Position numbers and translations under genes: made by a program. Positions 1-10,699 of a stretch of 64,000 nt of DNA are shown here, piece after piece. Every line of letters starts with the position of its first letter. The first letter of the stretch is position 1. The notes below the pieces were generated by a model. It saw only the letters and a list, made by a program, of their open reading frames with translations, was not told the origin of the DNA and did not search any database. Source of the stretch: Trichopria drosophilae (lineage: Eukaryota; Arthropoda; Insecta; Hymenoptera; Diapriidae); assembly GCA_030407085.1 (NCBI GenBank), contig CM059584.1, forward strand, positions 144,822,001 through 144,886,000. The letters are read 5' to 3'.

Positions 1-212
1 GACGGCTTATTTTTTCGAGAAAAAGATTCTCTAAAACTTTACCGTAGGTATTTTGAAATTTCCGAAGCCAACGATAAATTATCTCTATTTATTTTAAAAA
101 AGAACTGCTACTTTTAACGAATTTTGAGTAACTTTCGTGAGCAGACAAAGAATCTTAAAAAAATTATGCGGTAAAGTTGAAGAGAATCTTTTTCTCAAAA
201 AAATAAGCCTTC
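1..212. repeat. Short inverted-repeat element at the window edge
   Basis: Positions 1-48 (GGCTTATTTTTTCGAGAAAA...) are mirrored by 168-212, forming arms of about 45 bp around a 120-bp loop. The left end may be cut by the window. No target duplication can be assessed. Confidence 0.6.
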
Positions 213-1734
213 ATTTGTTGAAATCCGTTCATTTTTACACAATTCTTAACAGCGGAGAAGAAAAAATTTGAATCAATAACAAAAGTGGCTTAACAAATTA
301 TTTTTGCACAATTCAATTTGTTGTCAAGAAGATTAATGCTTTCACGTTTCAACAATATTATTAATAAAAAAAATTTAACTCTTGGAAACATTATTAAATA
401 TTTTTCGCCAACCTACGATATTCTGGGGTCTAACCACCTTAAACCTTTTTTATTCTAATAATCTCGCTGGATTGTTCATATATAACCAAGGATTCAGTTT
501 TTTATTACAATACCTTTTTCAATATACATTGTAAAAGAAAGTGTCTTATTTCAAAATACCTTTGATATCTAAAACAATAAAAATGGCTTAACCCTTTAAA
601 CGACTACAAAAATATACATTTGAAGTTATGGAGCAATTGCCGATTTAGAAACTTCCTGTGGTTGGCTAACAAAAAAATAATATACAGAATCCTCTCTTTT
701 AGCGCAATTTAGAAGTCGCCATTTTAAAAATTTGAAAAGTGGTAGGTGAAAACATTTTGGACGCGATATTTTGCTTCAACAACTATTTAAAAAATTGACT
801 TTTTTTTGAAACGCCATTTGTAACTTTTTTTGGAACAACTTTTGGACCAATTCTTTTGGTAAAGCAGACTTTTGCACGGAAGAAACATTGTGTGCAGATT
901 TGTATATCATTATCCAATAAAGCGCTGTCGTTTACGTTCAAAAAATGTCTCGTTCTGAAAGGATGAAAATAAGTAATTTTCGGACAGTTTTAATTTATAC
1001 GTGTTATATGTTTATTATAGATTTTTAATCATTTCTAATAATTTCTTCCTATTGTAAAATATTTATTCCATAATAAATAGCTACACTAAGAAAAATATTT
1101 AGTACATACCAAGGAATCAGTTACCGAGTGGGGACTAGTTCTGTGGTTTTTATAGCTGCTAATATTTCAAATGACGAAAGGAATGTTGGATCTATTTAAT
1201 CAGTTTCAAGAACGATTGGGAGTGATTTACATAGATTATTTTTATGCTTAAAACGAATCTGATCATGAAATTGCTATCAGATCAAAACTCGAGTAATTCT
1301 AATAACATTTTCAATCATTAAGAGTAGATTTTTGACTATTTATCAATATTATCTGAATTGGGCAAATAACCAATAGACATTTAAAAAATGAATTATTATT
1401 CAACAAATGTATTATTCAATTATCGTTCGATCACATTAGAAACTTTTTAAAACTTATTTATTTAAGAATTTCAATTCATTAAACATATAGTGTAGGTCGG
1501 CGATATTTAATTTATTTGTACTGTTTGTGAAAACTGCAAACAGGAAGTTATAAACTCCGTTAACAAATTTACATTATAGTGGTATATAAAAATACGACAT
1601 ATAAAACAACTTAGTTCGAACATAAACTTTGAAATTCAACTTTTTGTTACATTTTTAACAAAAAGATTTCGGAGTTTATTATATAGGGAGATAATATATT
1701 GTAAACGACATTCTCGCATTAAATAATATATAAA
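213..1734. other. AT-rich intergenic sequence
   Basis: No reading frame with recognisable content, no RNA gene and no clear repeat structure seen. Confidence 0.5.
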
Positions 1735-1912
1735 CATATATGAATTCGTTTTCAATTAAGAATTTTACAATTGCAATATAAATATAACAAAATGAAATAA
1801 ATAATAACAGCCGAATAACGTTATGATCAAAGCAAAAAAATGTTTCAGAATAAGCTTTTTTACGCAAAATCGATACAAAACTAACAACAATTAACAATGT
1901 GTACGATTGCAA

Positions 1913-1962
1913 AAAAATGTGGAACGCTTCACGATTTTGCGTGTCATCCTTGCGCAGGGGCC

Positions 1963-2002
<40 letters not shown>

Positions 2003-2019
2003 ACTGCCGAAGCAAGTAC
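1913..2019 (-). ncRNA. U6: U6 spliceosomal snRNA, copy A
   Basis: Minus-strand copy starting GTACTTGCTTCGGCAG (the 5' stem-loop), containing the conserved ATACAGAGAAGATTAGCATGG core (ACAGAGA box and AGC triad) and the internal stem-loop region. It ends CGTTCCAC followed by a T run (Pol III terminator). Over about 107 nt it is identical to copy B at 4552-4658 and nearly identical to Drosophila U6 as known from the family. Its promoter is interrupted: a 950-bp foldback element sits in the TATA box, so the upstream control region now lies more than 950 bp away. The RNA sequence is intact, but the gene is probably silent or weak. Confidence 0.93.
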
Positions 2020-2046
2020 ATTCTACAATCTTTTTGACTGGGTATA

Positions 2047-2996
2047 CAGGGTGATCGGCCAACCATTACCCAGCGGCTAACTGTAGATTGTACAGATAAT
2101 TCTGAGCAACTTTTTCCTCTGAAAAAATGTCCGGGAAGGTAGAGTTTTTAAGTTATTCAACACTAAAATTTAGGGGGAAAAATCACTTTTTTTTTAAATA
2201 TCTCGGCTCTGTATGAAGGTATCTTAGCGAACCGAAGCTCATTTTAAAGATATTTTCAAGCTATACAAGTTGCCTCTGTTGGTTTTTGAATATTTCTACA
2301 ATGAATATTTCTCTTGTTATAGCCATAAAAACGGGGGTAAATGCCGATTTTTCAGGTTTTTTTGTGTCTAACTCGTTTGGACACATAGCTATCGAAATAT
2401 CACACTGGAAAAAGTTGTAGGCCTTGAAAACACAAACATTTTTTGTCCTCTAATACGATGCGATTAAATTAAAACTGAACCCTATTTGCACTCGTTTTCA
2501 TAACATTTTGTTATTAATATCGATTTATTTGTCGTACTGTATTTTGTCGACTTTACGAGGCTCTTGTAGGGTTCAGTTTTAATTTAATCGCATCGTATTA
2601 GAGGACAAAAAATGTTTGTTTTTTCAAGGCCTACAACTTTTTCCTGTGTTATATTTCGGTAACTATGTGTCGAAACGAGTTAAACGCGAAAACCCTGAAA
2701 AATTGGCATTTACCCCGTTTTTATGGCTATAACAAGAGAGATATTCATTGTAGGTCAAAAACCAATAGAGACAATTTATAGAGCTTTAAAATATCTTTAA
2801 AATGAGCTCCGGTTCGTTAAGATACCTTCAAACAGAGTCGAGATATTTCAAAAAATGTGATTTTTTCACCTAAAGTTTAGTGTTGAATAACTTAAAAACT
2901 CAACCTTCCCGGAAATTTTTTCAGAGGAAAAAGTTGTTCAGAATTATCTGTAGAATCTAGAGTTGGCCGCTGGGTAATGGTTGGCCGATCACCCTG
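2047..2996. mobile_element. 950-bp foldback element inserted in the TATA box of U6 copy A
   Basis: Two long inverted arms (2047-2494 and 2556-2996) surround a loop of about 61 bp. The termini are CAGGGTGATCGGCCAACC and its complement. TATA flanks both sides (2043-2046 and 2997-3000) as a 4-bp target duplication. Comparison with U6 copy B shows the empty site GCATATATAC, so the insertion is certain. There is no reading frame, so it is non-autonomous. A 4-bp AT-rich duplication recalls the Sola superfamily, but the terminal sequence alone does not settle the family. Confidence 0.9.
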
Positions 2997-3452
2997 TATA
3001 TGCAGGGCTTCAGTCGCCTTCACCGCTTGCGAGAAAGTCATTACCGGAATGCACGTGATATTCAGGCCATACCTATTGTCATATATAGCCACCTACCGGG
3101 CGCTATGTTTACCTGCGGCTGTGTTACAAAACGGATGTATCAAGTGGAGCCAGGTATACGTCCGTAATGCCGGTACTTTAACGATAACGTATACTTAATT
3201 GACATTATCATAGGTATATTAGATTCTTTTTAATGAATTTTAATGCATGGTTTATGTTTATTCAATATATATCATAAATATCAATCGTGTCATATGTTTT
3301 TATTGTTTTTTTAATTGTTTTGCAAGAACTAAAAGAAGATTTTCGTATTTTTCGGTCATTATAATTAAGTTGACAATAATAAATGTTGTAAACAATAACA
3401 TTGTAAATAATTGCGTAACTGTGATACCCATTCACGCGACACTTTTAACTAT

Positions 3453-3943
3453 CATTTTAATTTCTGTAGCCAGAAAGAAGCATTTTACTATTGAGAATGT
3501 TGAAAAATATCCCTGTGGTATGTGTCATTAACTGTTAAAAAATGTGTTTCTAAATTTTAAGAAAAATGAACGAATTTCAAAATGTGACAGTTCTATTTAG
3601 ATGTTTTATAGATATTTTTGAAAACATCTATAAAATGTAGATGAATTTCATGATTTATTTTAATAATGGCATCGCACGTTCGAACTATCGCATTTCGAAA
3701 TTCGTTCGGTTTTTTTAAAGTTTGTTTTATTATATTTCTATTGTTTTATCCCAAAAATAAGACATTTTCGCAATACTTAAAAAAATGTTTGCGTCCAGGG
3801 TAGGTCATCAAGACCCTGGTGTTGAGCACATTTGATCGTCCGTGCGAAACCCATTTTTTAACAGTTAATGATACATGCTACAGGGATATTTTTCAACATT
3901 CTCAATAGTAAAATGTTTTTTTCTGGCTACATAAATTAAAATA
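3453..3943. repeat. Inverted repeat in the spacer between the U6 copies
   Basis: Arms 3453-3544 and 3852-3943 are inverted copies of about 92 bp with few mismatches (shared core CTATTGAGAATGTTGAAAAA). The loop is about 307 bp with no coding potential. It is probably a small non-autonomous DNA element. No clear target duplication was found. Confidence 0.7.
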
Positions 3944-3959
3944 ATAAACTGTTTTACAT

Positions 3960-4090
3960 TCAGACAGACTCTTGAAGAGGGACCCAAGTGGTCCGAAACG
4001 CCGAGTCGAAGTTTTAATCAGTTTTAAGTTTTAAAATTTTTATATATTTTTTATTTTTTATTATTTTTAATAAAGTGAGTTTTTAAAGTT
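3960..4090 (+). mobile_element. Retroelement 3' tail with hammerhead-like hairpin
   Basis: GACTC (3967-3971) can pair with GAGTC (4003-4007). Between them lie TTGAAGAG, a perfect GGACC/GGTCC hairpin (3980-3984 with 3990-3994) and GAAAC. This arrangement resembles the hammerhead core CUGANGA-stem II-GAAA, with one extra U. Such motifs occur in Penelope-like and related retroelements. A T/A-rich tract and AATAAAG near 4070 follow, like a retroelement 3' end. No coding part is attached. Confidence 0.45.
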
Positions 4091-4485
4091 TTTAAAAGAT
4101 CGTTAGATTTGGTAGGCATAGCCCTTAAAATTTATATTTATTCAAGAATCAAGCCTATCTTAAACCACTATTTATATTAACGAGTATATATTTGCAATGA
4201 AAATGTATTACGGAGGTTTGCCAGGAGCATGGAAGCCTCGTGACACTATTGATATTTATTATATATATTGAATAAATTTAAACAACACAATAATATTGAT
4301 TAAATGAATGTAATATTCCTAAGCTATGATAATGTCTGTTAAGTATACGTTATCGTTAAAGTACCAGCATTACGGACGCATACCTGGCTCCCCTTGATAG
4401 CACAGCCGCAGTTAACATAGCGCCCGGTAGATGGCTAAATGCGACTATAGGTATGGCCTGAATATCACGTGAATTCCCGTAATGA

Positions 4486-4528
4486 CTTTCTCGCAAGCGG
4501 TCAAGGCAACTGAAGCCCAGCATATATA
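4486..4528 (+). promoter_or_regulatory. U6 Pol III promoter: PSE-like block and TATA box
   Basis: TATATA at 4523-4528 lies 24-29 bp before the first U6 base, the usual spacing for animal type 3 Pol III promoters. The preceding block (TTTCTCGCAAGCGGT, around -66 to -50) is almost unchanged between the two U6 copies, while sequence between TATA and the start has diverged. It is therefore the likely proximal sequence element bound by SNAPc. The PSE assignment is from position and conservation, not from a known consensus for this species. Confidence 0.65.
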
Positions 4529-4551
4529 CTCAGTAGAAGAGGTTGTGGAGT

Positions 4552-4568
4552 GTACTTGCTTCGGCAGT

Positions 4569-4608
<40 letters not shown>

Positions 4609-4658
4609 GGCCCCTGCGCAAGGATGACACGCAAAATCGTGAAGCGTTCCACATTTTT
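4552..4658 (+). ncRNA. U6: U6 spliceosomal snRNA, copy B
   Basis: Plus-strand U6 with the complete core: 5' stem-loop GTACTTGCTTCGGCAGTAC, the ACAGAGA box, the AGC triad, GATGACACGCAAAATCG, and a 3' end at CGTTCCAC followed by seven T residues as Pol III terminator. U6 RNA forms the catalytic centre of the spliceosome with U2. This copy keeps a continuous upstream region with TATATA at -29 to -24 and a conserved block further upstream, so it is the better candidate for expression. It lies in the right arm of an inverted duplication whose left arm carries copy A. Confidence 0.95.
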
Positions 4659-5079
4659 TTGCAATCTTACACATTGTTAATTGTTATTTTTGTATCGATT
4701 TTGCATAAAAGACCTTATTCTGAAACATTTTTTTACATCGATCATAACGTTATTGAGCTGTTATTAATGTTTCATTTTGTTATCTTTAGTTTCGCATTGT
4801 TTCTTAATGGAACACGATTTCATATGTGTCAAAAAATTAAATATAGATGAATTTCTTGATTTATTGTATTACCAGCACTATATTAGTTATAGATTTTGTA
4901 TGTCGTTACACTACTCTTATTGTTAGTATTAGATTTGCTATACCATATAACATACATTCGAATTTCCTACTCAAATACATTGTATAGATATAAGTGTATA
5001 AAATTCGGAAAGATTTGCTGGTTGATAATATAATAATTAAAACATAAAATTCGGCTCATATCGTGCATATAATTAAAAA

Positions 5080-5175
5080 TTCTATACATGGAACTTTTAA
5101 ATACGATGTCAGGTTGTTGTTGTTATTGTTATTTGTATTGCAGAGCTGTACAGTCTTTTAATGATATATTTATTT
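5080..5175 (-). pseudogene. Decayed Penelope-like element fragment, second copy
   Basis: The reverse complement matches about 8560-8640 over roughly 90 bp, sharing AAAGACTGTACAGCT, ATACAAATAACAATAACAAC and GTATTTAAAAGTTCCAT. Small indels break the frame. The match shows that the element at 8540-9026 is a dispersed repeat. Only the linker before the endonuclease domain is kept. Confidence 0.65.
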
Positions 5176-5559
5176 ATAAAATGTTTCGGATAATTGTTAT
5201 GCAATAAATATTTTTTTTATCAATTGCAAATTGTTGTTATGAAACCTGTTATTGGATGACTAAAATTTTAAATTCTACTTGAATAAGTTGCTTTGCGAAA
5301 CCAATCAAACATTAACCTCTTCGTTTCCTGCTTTTTAATTAATAATAGGTCTAAAAATTGAATTTTATTATCTTGTTCTAATTCGAAAATAAATTGCAAT
5401 TTATTGTGAAAACTTTAAAAACATTTGTCATTTCAGACATTCTATTTTTAGGATCGCATGTAATAATGTAGACACATCTGTAATAAAACGTTGGTTTAAA
5501 TATAGTTTTTTTAGAGAATCAAATTCTAAATCATTCATAACTATAGTGAGTGCAAAATA

Positions 5560-5930
5560 CAAAATGGCGGATAAAATGTGAAAAACTACTCGATTTTAAT
5601 GAAATTTGTTTTTTTTTTTGGTGGAGGATGTTAGCGATCGCTGATTACGGTTATGTTATGTCAGATTTTCGAAATTCAAAATGTTGGACACAATATGGCG
5701 GATTACCGTACGAAAAATTGTTTAATGTAAATTAAACTCGGTTCCTGTGGAGTTTATAAGCCACTAACTACGAGTCTATCGTCAGATTTTTTAAATTCAA
5801 AATGACGGTCCAATATGGCGAACCAAAATAAGAAAAATTTCTTGATTTAAATGAAACTAGGTTCTCAGGGATTTTTGAAGTCGTCGATTATAAATCGGTT
5901 GTCGAGATTAAAAATTTCAAAAAATCGATT
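5560..5930 (+). repeat. Tandem ~120-bp interspersed repeat units (plus orientation)
   Basis: About three diverged units containing CAATATGGCGGA-like and TTCAAAATG-like segments, with ATTACGA/TCAGATTTT between them. Equivalent points at 5693 and 5811 give a period near 118 bp. The same unit recurs at 6118, 26570, 28130, 32900 and 49980, so it is an interspersed family. Small open frames here are by-products of the repeat. Confidence 0.75.
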
Positions 5931-6117
5931 GAAAATGTCCATAGTAATAGTAATGATAATAATAATAATATGTTGATAAATTAATGATTTTATTTTTATT
6001 GTAACTGTGCATGATATACATAGAAACCCGATTAACATTATTTTTTTTTTATAATTTCTTATAATAATAAAAAAAAAAAGAAATTCTGTAAAATTTAAGT
6101 AGTTTAATAAGTTTGTC

Positions 6118-6320
6118 CGGTATATTGGATTCACCATTTTTAATTTCAAAATTCTACCTTCAGATTCATACTCAGCGACCGCAAAAACCTCTGCTCTTCG
6201 ATTTTCGCCCACTTCAGATTACATTTTGATAGTTTTGTGCGTCACATTGGGTCCATCATATTTAATTTCAATTTTCTAAGTTCAGATTTGTAATCATCAA
6301 CCTATAAAAATGCAGAATAC
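6118..6320 (-). repeat. Tandem ~120-bp interspersed repeat units (minus orientation)
   Basis: Two units in the opposite orientation to 5560-5930: TATTGGATTCACCAT at 6122 and CATTGGGTCCATCAT at 6246, each followed by a CAGATT...AATCAGCGACC-like segment. With the plus units on the left it forms inverted arms of one foldback structure around an A/T-rich centre. Confidence 0.7.
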
Positions 6321-8539
6321 AATTACTGAAATGTATTTAAAACCCTCTGCAAATCGTATAATGATGATCCGTTCAATTAAAGCCATCCTGGGAGAGTGGT
6401 GCTCACCAATTTGCAAAATCTAAAGATGCCGTCATAATTTGTTGATAAAGTATTAAATTTGAGAGCGATCACAGAAAGTAATAATTAAAAATATTGTTTA
6501 TTTTAAGTGTGCACGAGTAAAAACGGCAATTTTGAAAATAATCACGTTTAAAGTGAAAATGATTAAACCTGTCTAGAATCATTTTTAAAAGGGGCACAAG
6601 GATGAGTGACACCGTAATTTGTTCCCTTTATGTTAGTAACAAATTGGACTCTGAGTTGAAACGATTAATAATATGGCATGAAAATTATAATAGATAATCT
6701 AAATTAATTTTATATTTCTACAAAACGTATTACGCAGTTTTAAATCCCTGTAGTTTTTATCACAAGCAAGCACAATGATCAGACTGTGAAGTGTGACTAT
6801 TACTTAGTGTATTTACTAGACTACATTTTGTACTTTGAGAAAATAAAATAACTTGCATGGCATCGATGTAGCATAGCACAGTTTTAAATAATTTGTAAGA
6901 ATGAGAAGTTAAATTTTTCGATTTTCAATTCGGAAACGTCTGTAGCAAGTGTCTGTGTTTATTAATTAACTCGATATCCAGATAGATTATTTAAATGTGT
7001 TTAAAATGAAATATCAACATACATTAAATATATTTTAATAGTGAACATATTTATTTCCGTATACCACTGAATCATAGAAAAGTTAAAAGTTCTGTGGATT
7101 TTCCCATATGGGCAAATCAACAGAACTTTTAAACTTAGGTGTAAGTGAAGATATGCTCGTTTACATTTGTATTGAAATATATGTACGTTGTAAAACAAGT
7201 ATAATAGTAGTAAATATAGATACCGATGAGGTATTAGTCCCATAGCAGCGAATTTGAAATGATTTCAGGAAGGCTAATGAAGAAAAATTAACAAGTTTGA
7301 CTTGTAAGTTGCCTAAACTTTTCTACTCTTAACAGTTTTTCTGTGACGCCGTAATAGTTATCGAACTAAATCCAATTGAATTAGCTTCCTGTATCAATTA
7401 TACAATCTCACCTGCCAGAAAATCGATGTGCTACTTCCGAGACGGAAGTTATAATACTGTTAAAATGTGTAAGAACATAATTGAGTTTTTTGAATGTTGG
7501 CAAAGTTAACTGTTTTAACGACACGCCGTCTTTCTAAATTCAAAGCTATGAACATGCCTTTATAGTTAACGTGAAAACGAAAATTTTGAGACGTGGTAGA
7601 AGTGTGTGCTGCAAGTATTCTTCAAATGACAGCACTTCAAATATAGGTTGTCGAAACGTAACTCGCAAAGAAAAATCAGTTTTTCCTAGGGCACATCAAG
7701 AATATCATCTTTGGGGGCCTAGTTGAGATTGTAATTGGTTTCTTTACTCTATTTATATATAAAAACACAGTGGCGCTGGTGAGACATTTAAATATTAGGC
7801 TGCAGAGGCTTAACTAATTTTATGAACGACTTTGTCTTATGTATAAAGTACACTTTATGCTCTCTTCATTACTTTTCTACGGCAAGTAAAGCAATGGGTG
7901 CCCATAAAATATCATGTACAACTCATGCACATATATCAAAGGTCATACGCTTGTATATTTACTGCGTAATGTAATATAATATGAACTAATTAGTTCAAAG
8001 GGATTGAAATGGCTATTTTTCACAATAATTTTGATGATGCCGACTTAGTGGTCTATATAGCGGGTAACTCTTTGTGTTTAATACCACTAAAAAAGCATTT
8101 TAGACGACGTGTATCATACTTATGAAAAAAAATCCATTCATAATTTAATTTTACGCACACTATATGTCTAGATGTATACTTTAATTGTAGAATGTATTTT
8201 TAGCGCTGTTAAACATGAGTTGTCCACTAAGTAGGTTTCTATTACTAGACACGTAATTACTATATAGAGTAGGCCTACATTCGGTAGCAATTTTTGTAGG
8301 CGATAACCCCAAAATTTTATATTTTCATACTATATTTATAATTACTGCTATGTTTTGAATGTAATGTGTCTACAATTTTTATTTCTTAACCCTCTGTGCA
8401 CGACGCCGTCCTTTAAAAATGAGTAACAGGGACGGATTCCTAGTCTCAGTTGACCAATTAAACATGTGTATCATAAGAAAAACGGGTGCTTTGAAGTTGA
8501 AAAAAAAAATTTTTTTTTCACCAAAATGAAAAGTTCTGT
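6321..8539. other. AT-rich intergenic sequence with one small palindrome
   Basis: No gene recognised. At 7086-7130 an imperfect palindrome (AAAAGTTCTGTGGATTTTCC with its complement) flanks CATATG. Its left half recurs at 8529 (AAAGTTCTGTGGATTTGTCC), suggesting a short dispersed element. A TTAACCC at 8386-8392 could be the end of a piggyBac-type element, but no partner was found. Confidence 0.45.
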
Positions 8540-9026
8540 GGATTTGTCCATATATCACGAAAAGACTGTACAGCTACGGTAATACAAATAACAATAACAA
8601 CAACAAAGCGAGGGGGTATTTAAAAGTTCCATATATAGAAGGCATTTTCGTTCCAATTAAACAAAGTTTAAAAAAAAGTAATATACCGCTAATACCACAA
8701 ATAAACAATGAATTCAAGAACATCAGAATTAAAGGCAAAGATATAGGAAGTAATTTGGACAAGAACAACACAGTTTACTGTATACAGTGTAACAACTGTA
8801 ATATTACCCAAGTTTGGTGAGACCAAAAGGGCGTTAAAGCACAGAATTTCTGAGCATATCAATAATTTACAGAGACCATCACAAAGTGAAACTGTAATTA
8901 CAAAACATAGAAAGAACCAGAGTTCGGAACATTACTCTTTAAAAGTATCGATGTTCGATACTCGTTACTTTGGAAAGTTTGTAACGCGATACCATAAATC
9001 GTTACGTTCCGTTATTTCCCGCATAT
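8540..9026 (+). pseudogene. Penelope-like retroelement, GIY-YIG endonuclease fragment, frameshifted
   Basis: One frame reads YLKVPYIEGIFVPIKQSL, then a linker, then NNTVYCIQCNNCNITQVW before a TGA at 8818-8820. Shifting frame near 8812 continues FGETKRALKHRISEHINNLQ and stays open to a TAA near 9026. The pattern (VPYIEG, then VYxIxCxxC, then the second GIY-YIG part GETKRxLKxRIxEH) matches the region C-terminal to the reverse transcriptase in Penelope-like elements, where a GIY-YIG nuclease nicks target DNA. The reverse transcriptase itself is absent upstream, so this is a truncated dead copy with one frameshift. The N run before the domain comes from AAC-type codons. A shorter related copy lies at 5080-5175 on the other strand. 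Confidence 0.75.
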
Positions 9027-10030
9027 AATATTTTCTAATTGGTTATCTCAAATTATACTCCAGAGGATTTTTTTTAATTTATTTGAGGTTCCTATTGTCC
9101 TATTATGTATATTTTATTTACTGCACTTTACTTTTGCCTCTTTGAACTTCACAACTGTGAAAAGTGAGCTTTCTATCAATAAAATATTGCATAATTTACC
9201 TTTCCTACAAGTTTATTCATCAGGATGTGAATTCATCCTAGTATAGAAAGTATGTCATTCTTCCGAAATTCGGGCTCTGTAATAGTGTGACTGGAACGCT
9301 GCCATAGTTGTTTTGTGCGAAGGAAGATTATCAGGTCCGATTATATTTGGACAACAATGGGATTTATTTCTGACTTTCACGAGACTGTCTTTATTGCTTT
9401 ACAGAAAATAGATATTTTTTGGTTACTTATGTGGTGGGTTTAAATAATAAACATTACATCGCCTCAGTTGCTATTAATGAAGGACTACCAAACATGTGCA
9501 AAATATCAAAGCTGTCCAAAACGACTCCCATTTTTTTGCACAGTCAATGTTTATAATATTTTTTTACGGCGTACAGTCTTATTAATTATGATTTCAGACG
9601 GAAATTACACGTGTTTAGAAGACATGTTATGATCACATGATTTAGATTACATATGCTTTGGAAGACAAGTAACAGCAATGAAATTGGGATCTTAGCTTTG
9701 TGCTTCCGCATATAAATAAAAAAAAAAGAATAGAAATATAAAATTGGATTGGCAAAATAAAAAATAAAAACAACAGAATGAAACTTAAAACCAAATTCAA
9801 ATGACGCGTCCTATTACATATTGATCAGGGGCTGGTAGTAAGGCATTCTTGATATGGATCATGCCCCGATCAACCATTCAGTCCGCATATAAGTGAATTT
9901 CCGGTCAGATCCCTTTAAAGACACTTCTGTTCCACAAATATAATCTAAATAACTTTCTAAAATTTAAAAAACGACACTAGTTTTATATCTCTAGATACAA
10001 GGAACGGACGTAAAGTCATAATTGTTGAAA
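9027..10030. other. AT-rich intergenic sequence
   Basis: No gene, RNA or repeat structure that I can support. Short homopolymer A runs only. Confidence 0.45.
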
Positions 10031-10039
10031 TAGCGATGA

Positions 10040-10345
10040 TATGGGAATCATTAACGTAATTGTTTAATTAAATCACGGAATCCATTTCGCCACGCTCGAG
10101 AAGCATTAATCATTTCGGAATTTCTTGCCCTGCCCGGCAATTTCTTGTTGACCGCGTCCCGATGTAATTGTTGACAGATAAATAAATAGGCAGCACAAAG
10201 GAGCCTCTGTCTCCGATCGTCAGCGTAGCACGCGCTTGCCGAATCGCGCGCGCCGCCTCAAGGGCAAGACGCATTCGCGTAAATAAATAATTCCCCACCC
10301 ACATTTATCCGACACGCTTCTTTATGGTGCAAGTGCATGGAGGCT
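10040..10345. promoter_or_regulatory. Candidate conserved non-coding element
   Basis: A non-repetitive block that is clearly GC-richer than its flanks, with CpG-rich parts (AATCGCGCGCGCCGCC) and homeodomain-like TAAT sites (AATTGTTTAATTAAAT). There is also an ACAAAGG SOX-like site near 10195. Stops occur in all frames at short range and no splice structure is obvious. It could be an enhancer or an unannotated exon of another gene; this is inferred from composition only. Confidence 0.3.
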
Positions 10346-10699
10346 GCGATGTAACCCAATTTTTTTACCACCATTCGATTTTTCCGAAAAATCATCGTTC
10401 CCGTTTGTCGTTGACGAATTGCCATCGCACAACAGAATTTTTGTGCAGGCCACCATTTTTTTAAATTACGTTCAGATGGGTATTTCGAGTGTCAAATTAC
10501 AAATGTGATTGGAGAAAATTCAATTGTTGCGGTGAAAAAAGGCGCTTATCTTCATAAAAAAGGTATAATTAACAGAATGGTAGGGGCATTTTTAACCACC
10601 ATTTCTGGTTGATTTAACCTAAACGCTGGAACTTACATTTTTTGTACTTCAATTTCAAATTTCATATCAAACTTAAAGTTGAAAAAAATTGTACTATAT

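Larger units (their letters stand above)
1735..3290 (-). repeat. Left arm of inverted duplication carrying U6 copy A
   Basis: The reverse complement aligns with 4232-4835 over U6, its 3' flank and its upstream region out to about 700 bp, once the 950-bp foldback at 2047-2996 is removed. The flanks differ by scattered substitutions and small indels, while the U6 core is identical. This points to an old segmental duplication with selection or conversion on the RNA gene. Confidence 0.85.
4232..4835 (+). repeat. Right arm of inverted duplication carrying U6 copy B
   Basis: Partner of 1735-3290. It is uninterrupted and represents the pre-insertion structure of the U6 promoter. Its outer boundary shares TATTCAATATATAT with the left arm near 3270. 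Confidence 0.85.

Noticed and set aside
1679..2062. 127-codon open frame over U6 copy A
   Set aside because: It covers the U6 RNA gene and its flanks (likewise 122 codons at 4482-4850 over copy B). The peptide is a by-product of the RNA sequence.
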